Assembly: GCA_025924495.1 (NCBI GenBank) | Contig: JAICIG010000459.1 | Span: forward strand, 1 to 6,210 | Source of the DNA: Pirellulales bacterium | Lineage (GTDB): Bacteria > Planctomycetota > Planctomycetia > Pirellulales > JAICIG01 | Reading direction: 5' to 3' | DNA length: 6,210 nucleotides | In this document: one piece after another, positions 1 through 6,049 of the stretch | Layout of the letters: each line of letters opens with the position of its first letter | Numbering within the stretch: the stretch's first letter is position 1 | Program-made: the position numbers and the translations under genes | Notes under the pieces: generated by a model | Told to the model about the DNA's origin: nothing | The model's database searches: none | Seen by the model: only the letters and a program-made list of their open reading frames with translations

Positions 1-1
1 A

Positions 2-931
2 GACGAGCCGCTCATCTCGAGTCAATCGATTCCGCTCGATCTGCAGCCAGGCCAGCTAGTGGAAGCGTATCTGGGCGCCGGGCCGGTCGTGCGCGGCCGC
101 GTCGCGCTCAAGGACGAAGCCGCCCGCGATATTGCCCTGAACTACTCGCGGAATTACCTGCTGCGCAAGACCGAGGGCATCAAACGGCCGCCGGAAATCG
201 CTGGCGAGAAATTCGACTGGCGCAATGGCTGGAACACTGCCTGGACCGCCACGCCGGCGGGCCGCGCTTACCTGAGCACGCTGCACCACCACTTCATCAA
301 GCTGAATCGCGACGGCACATTTCGCGCCAGCGGCGTTTCGGCAGGCGATTACGAACTGGCCTTCCAGATCTACGAGCGGGCCGAAGATTGCCTGGCTCAT
401 CCGCTGGGCGGCAAAGTGGTGCGCTTTCGTATTGACGAGAACCAGGCGGCCAAGGGGGGAATTGATCTGGGCAAGATCGAAATCGAAGCCGCGGTCGGTC
501 CCGCCCCCGGCGAAGTGGCGCCCGACGTCGAGTTCGAGCTTTTGACCGGCGGCCAGCGAAAGCTGAGCGAATTGCGCGGCAAGCTCCTGCTCGTCGACTT
601 TTGGGCGACCGGTTGCGCATCGTGTTTGAAATCAAGGCTTGACCTACGCGAGCTATATGAGACGCACCGCGATGACGGGCGGCTGGCGATCGTCAGTATC
701 GACGTGGAAGCCAAGCCGGATGCAGTTCGTGAATTCGTCGCGCAACGGCAGCTACCGTGGTTGCAAGGCTACATCGCCGATCTGCCCGAGTCGCGAGCCC
801 TGGACCAATTGGGCATTAGCAGCGTGCCATGTTACTTCTTGATCGACCGGGATGGAAAGCTGATCGGTCGAAGTACCGAACTGAATGATATCCGGGAACG
901 GTGCGAGGTGCTCTTGAGCGCGGGGAATTGA
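2..931 (+). CDS. TlpA-like thioredoxin-fold disulfide oxidoreductase with N-terminal beta-sandwich regulatory region (5' partial)
   Basis: The frame is open to the left edge, so this is the C-terminal 309 residues of a longer protein. A GTG at 59 is only an internal valine: the sequence before it (about residues 11-19, PLDLQPGQL) continues the same fold. Residues 1 to about 165 look like carboxypeptidase-regulatory-type beta-sandwich repeats, with phrases such as 'VVRGRVAL', 'DGTFRASGVSAGDYEL' and 'GGIDLGKIEIE'. From about residue 168 there is a thioredoxin/redoxin domain: 'PGEVAPDVEFELL', 'LVDFWATGCASC' with the CxxC pair at residues 205 and 208 (codons at 614 and 623), and 'SVPCYFLIDRDGKLIG' holding the cis-proline loop and the last strands. 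Members of this family reduce or isomerise disulfides outside the cytoplasm, usually after export or membrane anchoring. The N-terminal signal would lie beyond the window. A cysteine directly follows the cis-proline, where Thr or Ala is usual. The partner and substrate are unknown. The next gene is convergent, so this is the last gene of its transcription unit. Confidence 0.9.
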   Translation, partial: DEPLISSQSIPLDLQPGQLVEAYLGAGPVVRGRVALKDEAARDIALNYSRNYLLRKTEGIKRPPEIAGEKFDWRNGWNTAWTATPAGRAYLSTLHHHFIKLNRDGTFRASGVSAGDYELAFQIYERAEDCLAHPLGGKVVRFRIDENQAAKGGIDLGKIEIEAAVGPAPGEVAPDVEFELLTGGQRKLSELRGKLLLVDFWATGCASCLKSRLDLRELYETHRDDGRLAIVSIDVEAKPDAVREFVAQRQLPWLQGYIADLPESRALDQLGISSVPCYFLIDRDGKLIGRSTELNDIRERCEVLLSAGN

Positions 932-1064
932 TGCGAATCTGAGGGAACAAGCTCTGCGGCGTTCCGGGAGTCCCTTTCGATGCAGCATCAAAGCAAGTGC
1001 AAAGCAGTTGGTTTCCCCTTGTCGACCGCAATCCCGAAAAGTTCGTCGACATTTATAACGCGAA

Positions 1065-1106
1065 ACGCGCTGATTTCCCGCGAGCGATCAGCGCGTATAT
1101 CGCTCG
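1065..1106. terminator. Overlapping inverted repeats between convergent genes, possible terminator
   Basis: There are two perfect inverted repeats. Stem A pairs 1065-1074 (acgcgctgat) with 1087-1096, 10 bp with a 12-nt loop. Stem B pairs 1081-1088 (cgagcgat) with 1099-1106, 8 bp with a 10-nt loop. They share 1087-1088, so both full stems cannot form together. The element lies 40-80 nt beyond the stop of the minus-strand amidohydrolase gene and about 134 nt beyond the stop of the plus-strand thioredoxin gene. This is where a shared terminator would be expected. On the minus strand stem A is followed by a short, weak T-rich stretch (tttcgcgttataaat). On the plus strand there is no U tract. A terminator role is therefore inferred from position and symmetry. 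Confidence 0.4.
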
Positions 1107-1145
1107 GCAAAGGCTAGCCCCGCGGGTGATGCTGCCAGCCTCGCC

Positions 1146-2849
1146 CTAGTGAGCGTCCCGGCGCTCGGCCTGATAAACGATCTGGCCGCCCATGACGGTC
1201 ATGACTACTTTCGCCTCGGCGATTTTCGATTGCTCTTGTTCGGCCAGAATGTCGCGCGAGAGGACGACAAGATCGGCTTGCTTGCCCACAGCGATCGAAC
1301 CGAGCCGGTCTTCTGAGGAGTTTGCGTAGGCGGCATCGAACGTGTAGGCGCGGATTGCTTCGGCGACGGTAATGCGCTGCTGGGGAAACCAACCATGCGG
1401 ATGGGCGCCGTCAAGCGTGCGGCGGTTGACGGCGGCGTCGATGCCAGCGAGCGGATCGAGCGGCGCTACGGGCCAATCGGAGCCGAACGCCAGACGAGCT
1501 CCGTGTTCCAACAGTGAACGAAAGGCATATGAAGACCTGCATCGCTCGGCGCCGATTCGACCCTCGGCCCAGCGGCCGTCGTCGATCGCGTGATAGGGCT
1601 GCATCGAAGCGATGACGTCTAAACCGGCAAAACGAGGGTAGTCTTCCGGGCGGAGATGTTGCGCATGCTCAATGCGAAAGCGTCGGTCGCGGGGACCGTT
1701 CGTCTTGGCGGCTTCGGAGAACAGATCCAGCAGAGTCGAGTTGCCCCGATCGCCGATTGCATGAACCGCCACGGCGAGACCGGATTCATCAGCCTTGCGA
1801 ATCAGCTCGCCCAGCCGCTCGGGAGGCGTGACGAAGATGCCCGTGCTGTTGGGCTCGTTCACATACGGCGTCCACATCTTGGCGGTACTGGAACCGAGCG
1901 AGCCATCAATGAATCCTTTTACTCCGCCGATCGTGACCAGCTCGCCGCCGAAACCGGCTTGAATGCCGAGATCAGCCAGTTCCGACCATGCTTCCAGCGG
2001 CCAACGAAGCTGAATCCGGGCCGTCAGGCGGCGCTCGCGAGCGACTTGTTGATAAAGCCGCAGCAGCTTGCGGCGAACATCGGGGCCGACGCCGGCCATG
2101 TCGTCGATACTGGTGACGCCCAAGCGGCCGGCCAACTGAAGCGCGGCGCCGATCGCTTCCGCCATTTCCTCATCAGTCGTCGCCGGCACAACGTCGCCGA
2201 TCAGGTCCATGGCGGTGTCGCGCAGAAGGCCGGTCGGTCGCCTGGTCTGCGGGTTGCGAACGAGTTCCCCGCCTGCCGGGTCCGCCGTGGATTCGCTGAT
2301 GCCAGCCAGAGTCAATGCTCGTGAGTTGGCCAAGGCCATATGCCCGTCGTAGCGAGCGAGAAAGCAAGGCCGATCAGGAACATAGCGATCGAGCGTGGCG
2401 GCGGTCGGCAACTTGCCGCCGAACGTACGATCGTGGTCCCAGTTTCCGCCCAGCATCCAGCGGCCGGGCGGCAAGCGACGATCGAACGCCTGCAGGCGGC
2501 GGCCGAACTCCGCTTCGTTCTCGGCATCTTTCAGATCGACCCGCTTGATCTGCAGGCCGCCGGCCAGCAAGTGGACGTGGCAATCAAAGAATCCTGGCAA
2601 CACGCGTCGCCCGTCGAGAGGCACAATTTGTGTCTGCGGCCCGATCAACGCCCGGATGGAAGCGGAACTTCCGACTGCCAGGATGCAATCTTGCCAGATC
2701 GCGACCGCCTCTGCCTCGGGCTGTTTGGCGTCGACCGTCCAAACCCTGCCGTCGACGAGCGCGATGTCCGCCATCGGACCAGCGAAAACCGCGCGCAGCG
2801 GCATGGCGGCAAGGCAGGCGATGGCAATGAGAAAGCGCCGCAAGTGCAT
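1146..2849 (-). CDS. Secreted amidohydrolase, YtcJ-like (amidohydrolase family 3)
   Basis: This 567-residue protein is close to the usual YtcJ/NfdA-like length. Residues 1-23 form a Sec-type signal peptide (basic 'RR', hydrophobic core, 'VFA' cleavage site), so the enzyme is probably exported. A small beta domain follows (about 27-85), then the metal-dependent TIM barrel: 'FFDCHVHL' gives the HxH pair H91/H93, 'GGVKGFIDGSLGSSTA' contains K311 as a candidate metal-bridging lysine, 'VHAIGDRGN' gives H363, 'RIEHAQH' gives H395, and 'FGSDWPV' gives D458, the catalytic-type aspartate. The C-terminal 'GSIAVGKQADLVVLSRD' closes the beta domain. All hallmark residues are present, so it is probably active. 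The family hydrolyses amide-type C-N bonds (one characterised member is N-substituted formamide deformylase), but the substrate cannot be read from sequence. The start ATG lies 7 nt after the stop of the upstream gene. A 'gagg' there overlaps that gene's last codons, at longer than usual spacing, which suggests translational coupling. Confidence 0.93.
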   Translation of the reverse strand: MHLRRFLIAIACLAAMPLRAVFAGPMADIALVDGRVWTVDAKQPEAEAVAIWQDCILAVGSSASIRALIGPQTQIVPLDGRRVLPGFFDCHVHLLAGGLQIKRVDLKDAENEAEFGRRLQAFDRRLPPGRWMLGGNWDHDRTFGGKLPTAATLDRYVPDRPCFLARYDGHMALANSRALTLAGISESTADPAGGELVRNPQTRRPTGLLRDTAMDLIGDVVPATTDEEMAEAIGAALQLAGRLGVTSIDDMAGVGPDVRRKLLRLYQQVARERRLTARIQLRWPLEAWSELADLGIQAGFGGELVTIGGVKGFIDGSLGSSTAKMWTPYVNEPNSTGIFVTPPERLGELIRKADESGLAVAVHAIGDRGNSTLLDLFSEAAKTNGPRDRRFRIEHAQHLRPEDYPRFAGLDVIASMQPYHAIDDGRWAEGRIGAERCRSSYAFRSLLEHGARLAFGSDWPVAPLDPLAGIDAAVNRRTLDGAHPHGWFPQQRITVAEAIRAYTFDAAYANSSEDRLGSIAVGKQADLVVLSRDILAEQEQSKIAEAKVVMTVMGGQIVYQAERRDAH

Positions 2850-2856
2850 TGGTCGT

Positions 2857-3405
2857 TTAACCTCGTTCTACAGGCAGGCGGGTCACTCGACGAAGGAGAT
2901 CGAGATTCGCTTCGAACTGATCATCGTTGCTTCCTTGCCAGGCTTGCACTCGTTTGCCCGAAAGGGCGCGGAGCCAGATCTTATAATCGCCGCCCAACCA
3001 CGGCACGCACGCGTCGAACCAGCTCCAGATGCGATTCATGATTTCGCCCGACTTGAAGACGTTCGCGAAGCTGTCGAACGGCCGCTCTTCCAGACCCGTC
3101 TCGATCTGCACAAACCGCTCGAGCTTCCAGCGCTTCTTGCGGACGCGCACGAACAGCACATAGAGTTCGGAGTGGAATGCGGCGTTCTTTAAATACGCTT
3201 GCGGAAAGCTCCCTAGCAACAAGCCCATCGAGATGCAGAAAGCAAGCTTCGGCAAGAAACCGGCCGTACCGATCAGCGCGAAGAGGCACAATGCGGCCCA
3301 AATGATGGCGCGACGCCGGAAGTCGCGAACCGGCGCCAGGAAATGTTTTTCCGCGCCGGCGCTCCCTGCACTTTCATCAGGCGTTGGTTGATGTTGAATG
3401 GTCAT
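2857..3405 (-). CDS. Hypothetical protein with hydrophobic hairpin (two membrane segments)
   Basis: I do not recognise this 182-residue protein. The N-terminus (about 1-20) is polar and probably disordered. Residues 22-32 are basic ('RDFRRRA'). Two adjacent hydrophobic segments, about 33-51 and 54-71, look like a transmembrane hairpin with a short turn at 'LPK'. The C-terminal half is soluble and rich in aromatic and charged residues, with phrases such as 'RVRKKRWKLERFVQIETG', 'SGEIMNRIWSWF', 'GGDYKIWLRALSG' and 'VQAWQGSNDDQFEANLDLL'. The last of these has the look of a conserved small domain. By the positive-inside rule, both ends may face the cytoplasm. I chose ATG at 3405. A GTG at 3435 would add ten residues, but its only purine-rich stretch is too close to it. 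No clear Shine-Dalgarno precedes the ATG either, so the start is uncertain. It lies 62 nt after the propeller gene and 7 nt before the amidohydrolase gene, which suggests one operon. Confidence 0.75.
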   Translation of the reverse strand: MTIQHQPTPDESAGSAGAEKHFLAPVRDFRRRAIIWAALCLFALIGTAGFLPKLAFCISMGLLLGSFPQAYLKNAAFHSELYVLFVRVRKKRWKLERFVQIETGLEERPFDSFANVFKSGEIMNRIWSWFDACVPWLGGDYKIWLRALSGKRVQAWQGSNDDQFEANLDLLRRVTRLPVERG

Positions 3406-3450
3406 GTGGTTCGCTGCACACGTCCGAGTAACCACGCCTCTTGCAACGTC

Positions 3451-3465
3451 GCTCCGATTGGGAGC
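3451..3465 (-). other. Short GC-rich hairpin just after the propeller gene
   Basis: Positions 3451-3455 (gctcc) pair perfectly with 3461-3465 (ggagc) around a 5-nt loop, only 2 nt past the stop codon of the propeller gene on the minus strand. No T run follows. It is too weak to be a convincing terminator. It could slow 3' decay or reduce read-through between the propeller gene and the small downstream gene. Confidence 0.25.
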
Positions 3466-3467
3466 CG

Positions 3468-4808
3468 TTAATTACTTTCGGCCAGGCAATACAGGGCCTT
3501 TTCACCGCGTAGAAATAGTTCTTTGCCCGCTATCGCGGCCGATGCGCTCAAGGTGTCGTCGAGTTGGTTGCTGGCCAATAATCGCGGCGTGTCGCTGTGG
3601 CTGATGACCAGCGTGAGACCGCTGCGATCAGTGACATAGACGCGGTTGGCGGCGCCGACCGGCGAGGCGTACACCTCGGTAACTCCGCCTAGCCGAAGCG
3701 GGCCCGGACGATCTTTTCCAGTCTGCGCGTCGACACGGTTGAGAATTCCCTGGTAGTGCGTGAGGAAGTAAAGAACATCGCCGTATAAGAGCGGCGAGGG
3801 CACGTAAGGCGTGCCGCGAGAACGGCTCCATAGCACGTTGCTGCCGCCCGTGATGTCGCCTGTTGCGTCGTCGAGCCGAATGGCCAGTAAGGCGCGTTTG
3901 TCGTAACTGCTGCCCACATAGACCACGCCGTTGCCGTACACCGGCGAGGCGACGATGTTCGACGACAGTCCGCCGCATTCCCACAGGATCTTGCCACTGG
4001 CCAGATCGTACCCGCGCACCCGATTCGTTCCGCTGATGATGACCTGCGGTTTGCCTTTATGCTCGACGATGATGGGCGTGGCCCAGGAAGTGACTTCATC
4101 GCGTTCGACTTTCCAGCGCTCCTGACCGGATTGCTTGTCGAGGGCGACGACGAACGATTGTCCTTCATGATCCCAGTTAACGACGAGCGTGTCGCCGTAC
4201 AAAGCCGGCGATGCGCCCTCGCCGTGCCCGTGCAGCGACTCCATGCGGCCAAAATCCTTCTGCCACAGCGGCTTGCCCTCGAAGTCCAGGCAATAAAGTC
4301 CAAACGATCCGAAAAAGGCATACAATCGCTGGCCATCTGTGACGGGCGAACTGGAAGCGAGGCTCGCCGTGTGGTGACCTTGCTCATGCGGCAGCGCTTC
4401 CTTCAACTTGCGCTGCCACAGTATGCGGCCGTCGTTCCGGTTAACAGCCAAGGCAATGAACCGCTGCCGGTGCGTCACGGGCAGGTTATCGTGATTGCCG
4501 GGCGCGGCGCTTGGCCGCGGCGGCAAAGCGTCGCCATACGGCACGGCGGCCGTGAGAAACACCCGATCGCCGAACACGATCGGCGCCGAATGCCCGCGGC
4601 CGGGCAACTCGGTTTTCCAGCGGACGTTCTTCGTCTCGCTCCACTCGATCGGCGGATCGGCGTCTGGCGCGACGCCCGTACCGAGCGGCCCGCGCCATTG
4701 GGGCCAGTTGTGCCGGGCGTCTTGAGCGGGAACAGGACTTTCATCCGCCCGCGCCGATGCGGTTAACGCGAGCACCGCCGCATAGAAATAGAATCGATGA
4801 AACGTCAT
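3468..4808 (-). CDS. Exported PQQ-binding-like beta-propeller repeat protein
   Basis: This 446-residue protein starts at ATG 4808. A TTG at 4826 would add six residues but would put extra sequence before a normal signal peptide. Residues 1-21 are a Sec signal peptide with an aromatic/hydrophobic core and an 'ARA' cleavage site. The mature part opens with 'NWPQWRGPLGTG' (34-45) and 'IEWSETKNVRWKTELPG', a signature I associate with planctomycete PQQ-like proteins. The pattern 'SP..-GD-.Y' then recurs about eight times (near 74, 153, 199, 243, 287, 337, 381 and 422), interleaved with 'G.ILW' tryptophan-docking strands ('GRILWQRKL', 'GKPLWQKDF', 'GQERWKVE', 'GKILWECGG'). This indicates a complete eight-bladed BamB/quinoprotein-dehydrogenase-type propeller. 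No catalytic residue set for a true PQQ dehydrogenase is evident, so a binding or scaffolding role in the periplasm is more likely than oxidation. It is the first gene of the minus-strand cluster and faces the divergent cupin gene. Confidence 0.92.
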   Translation of the reverse strand: MTFHRFYFYAAVLALTASARADESPVPAQDARHNWPQWRGPLGTGVAPDADPPIEWSETKNVRWKTELPGRGHSAPIVFGDRVFLTAAVPYGDALPPRPSAAPGNHDNLPVTHRQRFIALAVNRNDGRILWQRKLKEALPHEQGHHTASLASSSPVTDGQRLYAFFGSFGLYCLDFEGKPLWQKDFGRMESLHGHGEGASPALYGDTLVVNWDHEGQSFVVALDKQSGQERWKVERDEVTSWATPIIVEHKGKPQVIISGTNRVRGYDLASGKILWECGGLSSNIVASPVYGNGVVYVGSSYDKRALLAIRLDDATGDITGGSNVLWSRSRGTPYVPSPLLYGDVLYFLTHYQGILNRVDAQTGKDRPGPLRLGGVTEVYASPVGAANRVYVTDRSGLTLVISHSDTPRLLASNQLDDTLSASAAIAGKELFLRGEKALYCLAESN

Positions 4809-4846
4809 AGTGCCGCCCGCTAACAAGATCGTGTTCGCCGGAATTG

Positions 4847-4852
4847 ATTGTA
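4847..4852 (-). promoter_or_regulatory. Candidate -10 box for the propeller gene cluster
   Basis: On the minus strand, 4852-4847 reads TACAAT, one base from the sigma70 consensus. It would place transcription start near 4840 and give a leader of about 30 nt before the ATG at 4808. The hexamer 17 nt upstream (TAACTT) is a poor -35 match, so the call rests on the -10 element and its position in the divergent region. Confidence 0.35.
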
Positions 4853-4929
4853 CCGCCTTTGAACATGCGAAGTTAGAGAGTAGTTCCGAAACGGCACACG
4901 CGCTGGTCGCACTGCCCGGCGGCGCAACA

Positions 4930-4935
4930 TAGAAT
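4930..4935 (+). promoter_or_regulatory. Candidate -10 box for the cupin gene
   Basis: TAGAAT at 4930-4935 matches five of six sigma70 -10 positions. It lies 63 nt before the cupin start codon, giving a leader of roughly 55-60 nt that would include both hairpins described separately. No good -35 is visible at normal spacing. Confidence 0.25.
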
Positions 4936-4943
4936 CCACCGCG

Positions 4944-4964
4944 GCCAGACGATTGTTTTCTGGC
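4944..4964 (+). other. Small leader hairpin upstream of the cupin gene
   Basis: Positions 4944-4949 (gccaga) pair perfectly with 4959-4964 (tctggc) around a 9-nt loop. The repeat lies within the predicted cupin leader. Six base pairs can occur by chance. It is listed because a second stem follows directly. Confidence 0.2.
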
Positions 4965-4965
4965 G

Positions 4966-4991
4966 CTCCGTCATGCGCGCGATAACGGAGG
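4966..4991 (+). promoter_or_regulatory. Cupin ribosome-binding site inside a possible masking hairpin
   Basis: The Shine-Dalgarno sequence ggagg at 4987-4991 is separated from the ATG at 4999 by 7 nt, which is optimal and fixes that start. Positions 4966-4971 (ctccgt) are perfectly complementary to 4985-4990 (acggag), so a 6-bp stem with a 13-nt loop would cover most of the Shine-Dalgarno. This would allow translation to be controlled, but no ligand or trigger can be inferred. Confidence 0.4.
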
Positions 4992-4998
4992 CCTTTGA

Positions 4999-5370
4999 AT
5001 GAATATGGGCGATGACGACTTGCTTTTCGTGGATGCCAATGCCACCCCGTGGGAAGAGCGCTTCAATAATCAGGTCGGGGCCGTCATTTATCGGAAGGCA
5101 CTTTATGACGATCCTGACACAGGCATGCTCGTGCGTCTCGTGCGGTATCCAGCCGGCGTGATCAACCCGCGGCATACGCATCCCTGCGGGCACGGCATGT
5201 ATGTCTTGGAAGGAAAGCTCGTCACGCATCAAGGAACGTTTGGGCCTGGCAGCTTTGTCTGGTTCCCAGAGGGCCAGGTGATGGAACACGGCGCTAGCGC
5301 AGATGGGGACGTCACCGTGGTGTTCATCACCAACAAACCGTTTCGCATCGACTATCTGGAGCCAGCGTAA
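4999..5370 (+). CDS. Single-domain cupin protein (metal-binding)
   Basis: This is a complete 123-residue cupin with no signal peptide, so probably cytosolic. Cupin motif 1 spans residues 53-72: G53, H59, H61, then H65 where the motif normally has Glu, then G72 ('RHTHPCGHGMYVLEG'). Motif 2 is 'GPGSFVWFPEGQVMEHGA' (82-99), with P90 and the final ligand-type H97. The likely metal site is therefore H59, H61, H65 and H97. Short cupins of this type include ChrR-like sensor domains, quercetinase-like dioxygenases and acetylacetone dioxygenase-like enzymes. The sequence does not choose among them. The gene stands alone: the propeller gene diverges upstream and the methyltransferase gene converges 44 nt downstream. 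The start is set by a strong ggagg 7 nt upstream. A second ATG at codon 3 is less well placed. Confidence 0.9.
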   Translation: MNMGDDDLLFVDANATPWEERFNNQVGAVIYRKALYDDPDTGMLVRLVRYPAGVINPRHTHPCGHGMYVLEGKLVTHQGTFGPGSFVWFPEGQVMEHGASADGDVTVVFITNKPFRIDYLEPA

Positions 5371-5414
5371 CGAGCGATGGGGGCGCCAGCCAATGTCCGC
5401 GACTAAAAGAGCTG

Positions 5415-6047
5415 CTAGGCTCGTCGCGTCAGCAAGCAGGACCAACCGAGCGGTCCTTCTACGCCGCCGGGGTCTTTGAACCTGAAGGGTCGAATCCAAT
5501 CGACATCGAATAGCCCGCCAAGTTCGCTGCGGATTTCGCCTTCATGAACGCGCGGCGGCCCCGGCGCATCGGATTGTTCGTTGGCATTGCCGGCCAATAG
5601 CAGGTACTTGGTCCCCGGCTTAGTGACTCGGCGGAGCGTCGCCAGGAAGCCGGGCAGGTCGGCCCGGCGGGCGCAGTGGTAGCAGCCGCGGTCGAACACG
5701 AAGTCGAAAGGACCGAGCGCCATCTGCAGATTACAAACATCGTCAACCAGATAATCCACCGCGACCCCCTCGCGACGGGCGCGCTGTTGCGCCTGTTCAA
5801 TCGCCCGGGGCGCAAGATCGATCGCGGTGACAGAGAAGCCTCGCTGCGCGAGATACACCGCGTTGGTTCCCGTTCCGCAGCCCAGTTCGATGGCTCGGCA
5901 CGGTTGAACCGCGCCGCTGTCGAGCACTGCGGCGAGTTCCGCCGATGGCCGACCTGTGTCCCAAGGCGTGTCGCCCGTCTGGTAACGGTTTTCCCAATGC
6001 GCTTTCTTATCCGGCTGATCCGCCGCTGATTCCGCTTGTGATTCCAT
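5415..6047 (-). CDS. Class I SAM-dependent methyltransferase, TPMT-like
   Basis: This 210-residue cytosolic enzyme has a complete Rossmann-type methyltransferase fold. The N-terminal 'HWENRYQTGDTPWDTGRPS' (17-35) resembles the substrate-side lid of thiopurine methyltransferase-like and thiol/halide methyltransferases. Motif I is 'AIELGCGTGTN' (52-62), the acidic end of strand 2 is D77 in 'SVTAIDLAP', motif II is 'DYLVDDVCNL' (98-107), and strand 4 is 'FDFVFDRGCYHC' (114-125). It transfers methyl from S-adenosylmethionine. The acceptor, perhaps a thiol, halide, metalloid or small xenobiotic, is unknown. I chose ATG 6047 because ggag at 6058-6055 lies 7 nt upstream. An in-frame TTG at 6053 is only about 2 nt from that sequence. 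The upstream gene stops at 6050, just 2 nt before this ATG, so the two genes are translationally linked. The 44 nt to the convergent cupin gene show no clear terminator. Confidence 0.9.
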   Translation of the reverse strand: MESQAESAADQPDKKAHWENRYQTGDTPWDTGRPSAELAAVLDSGAVQPCRAIELGCGTGTNAVYLAQRGFSVTAIDLAPRAIEQAQQRARREGVAVDYLVDDVCNLQMALGPFDFVFDRGCYHCARRADLPGFLATLRRVTKPGTKYLLLAGNANEQSDAPGPPRVHEGEIRSELGGLFDVDWIRPFRFKDPGGVEGPLGWSCLLTRRA

Positions 6048-6049
6048 GC

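Noticed and set aside
59..61. GTG as the true start of the thioredoxin-like gene
   Set aside because: The frame stays open to the window edge with family-like sequence ('LDLQPGQL') before it, and no Shine-Dalgarno precedes it.
1021..1050. Pair of gtcgac palindromes as a recombination or attachment site
   Set aside because: Six-base palindromes are common in such GC-rich DNA and no integrase, transposase or target duplication is present.
1656..2324. Long plus-strand open frame (222 codons) inside the amidohydrolase gene
   Set aside because: It is antisense to a gene with every family hallmark. It has no recognisable domain and is expected from GC-rich codon bias.
2340..3192. Overlapping plus-strand open frames spanning the amidohydrolase 5' end and the membrane-protein gene
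   Set aside because: They run antisense across two supported genes and their junction, with low-complexity Arg/Ala/Ser-rich translations typical of shadow frames.
4059..4766. 235-codon plus-strand open frame antisense to the propeller gene
   Set aside because: The sense strand encodes a full propeller with a signal peptide, while the antisense translation shows no domain pattern.
5371..5414. Terminator between the convergent cupin and methyltransferase genes
   Set aside because: I found no stem of useful length and no T run in these 44 nt.
4873..5499. 208-codon minus-strand open frame across the cupin gene
   Set aside because: It covers a cupin with intact motifs and a strong ribosome-binding site on the other strand and runs into the methyltransferase gene in the wrong frame.
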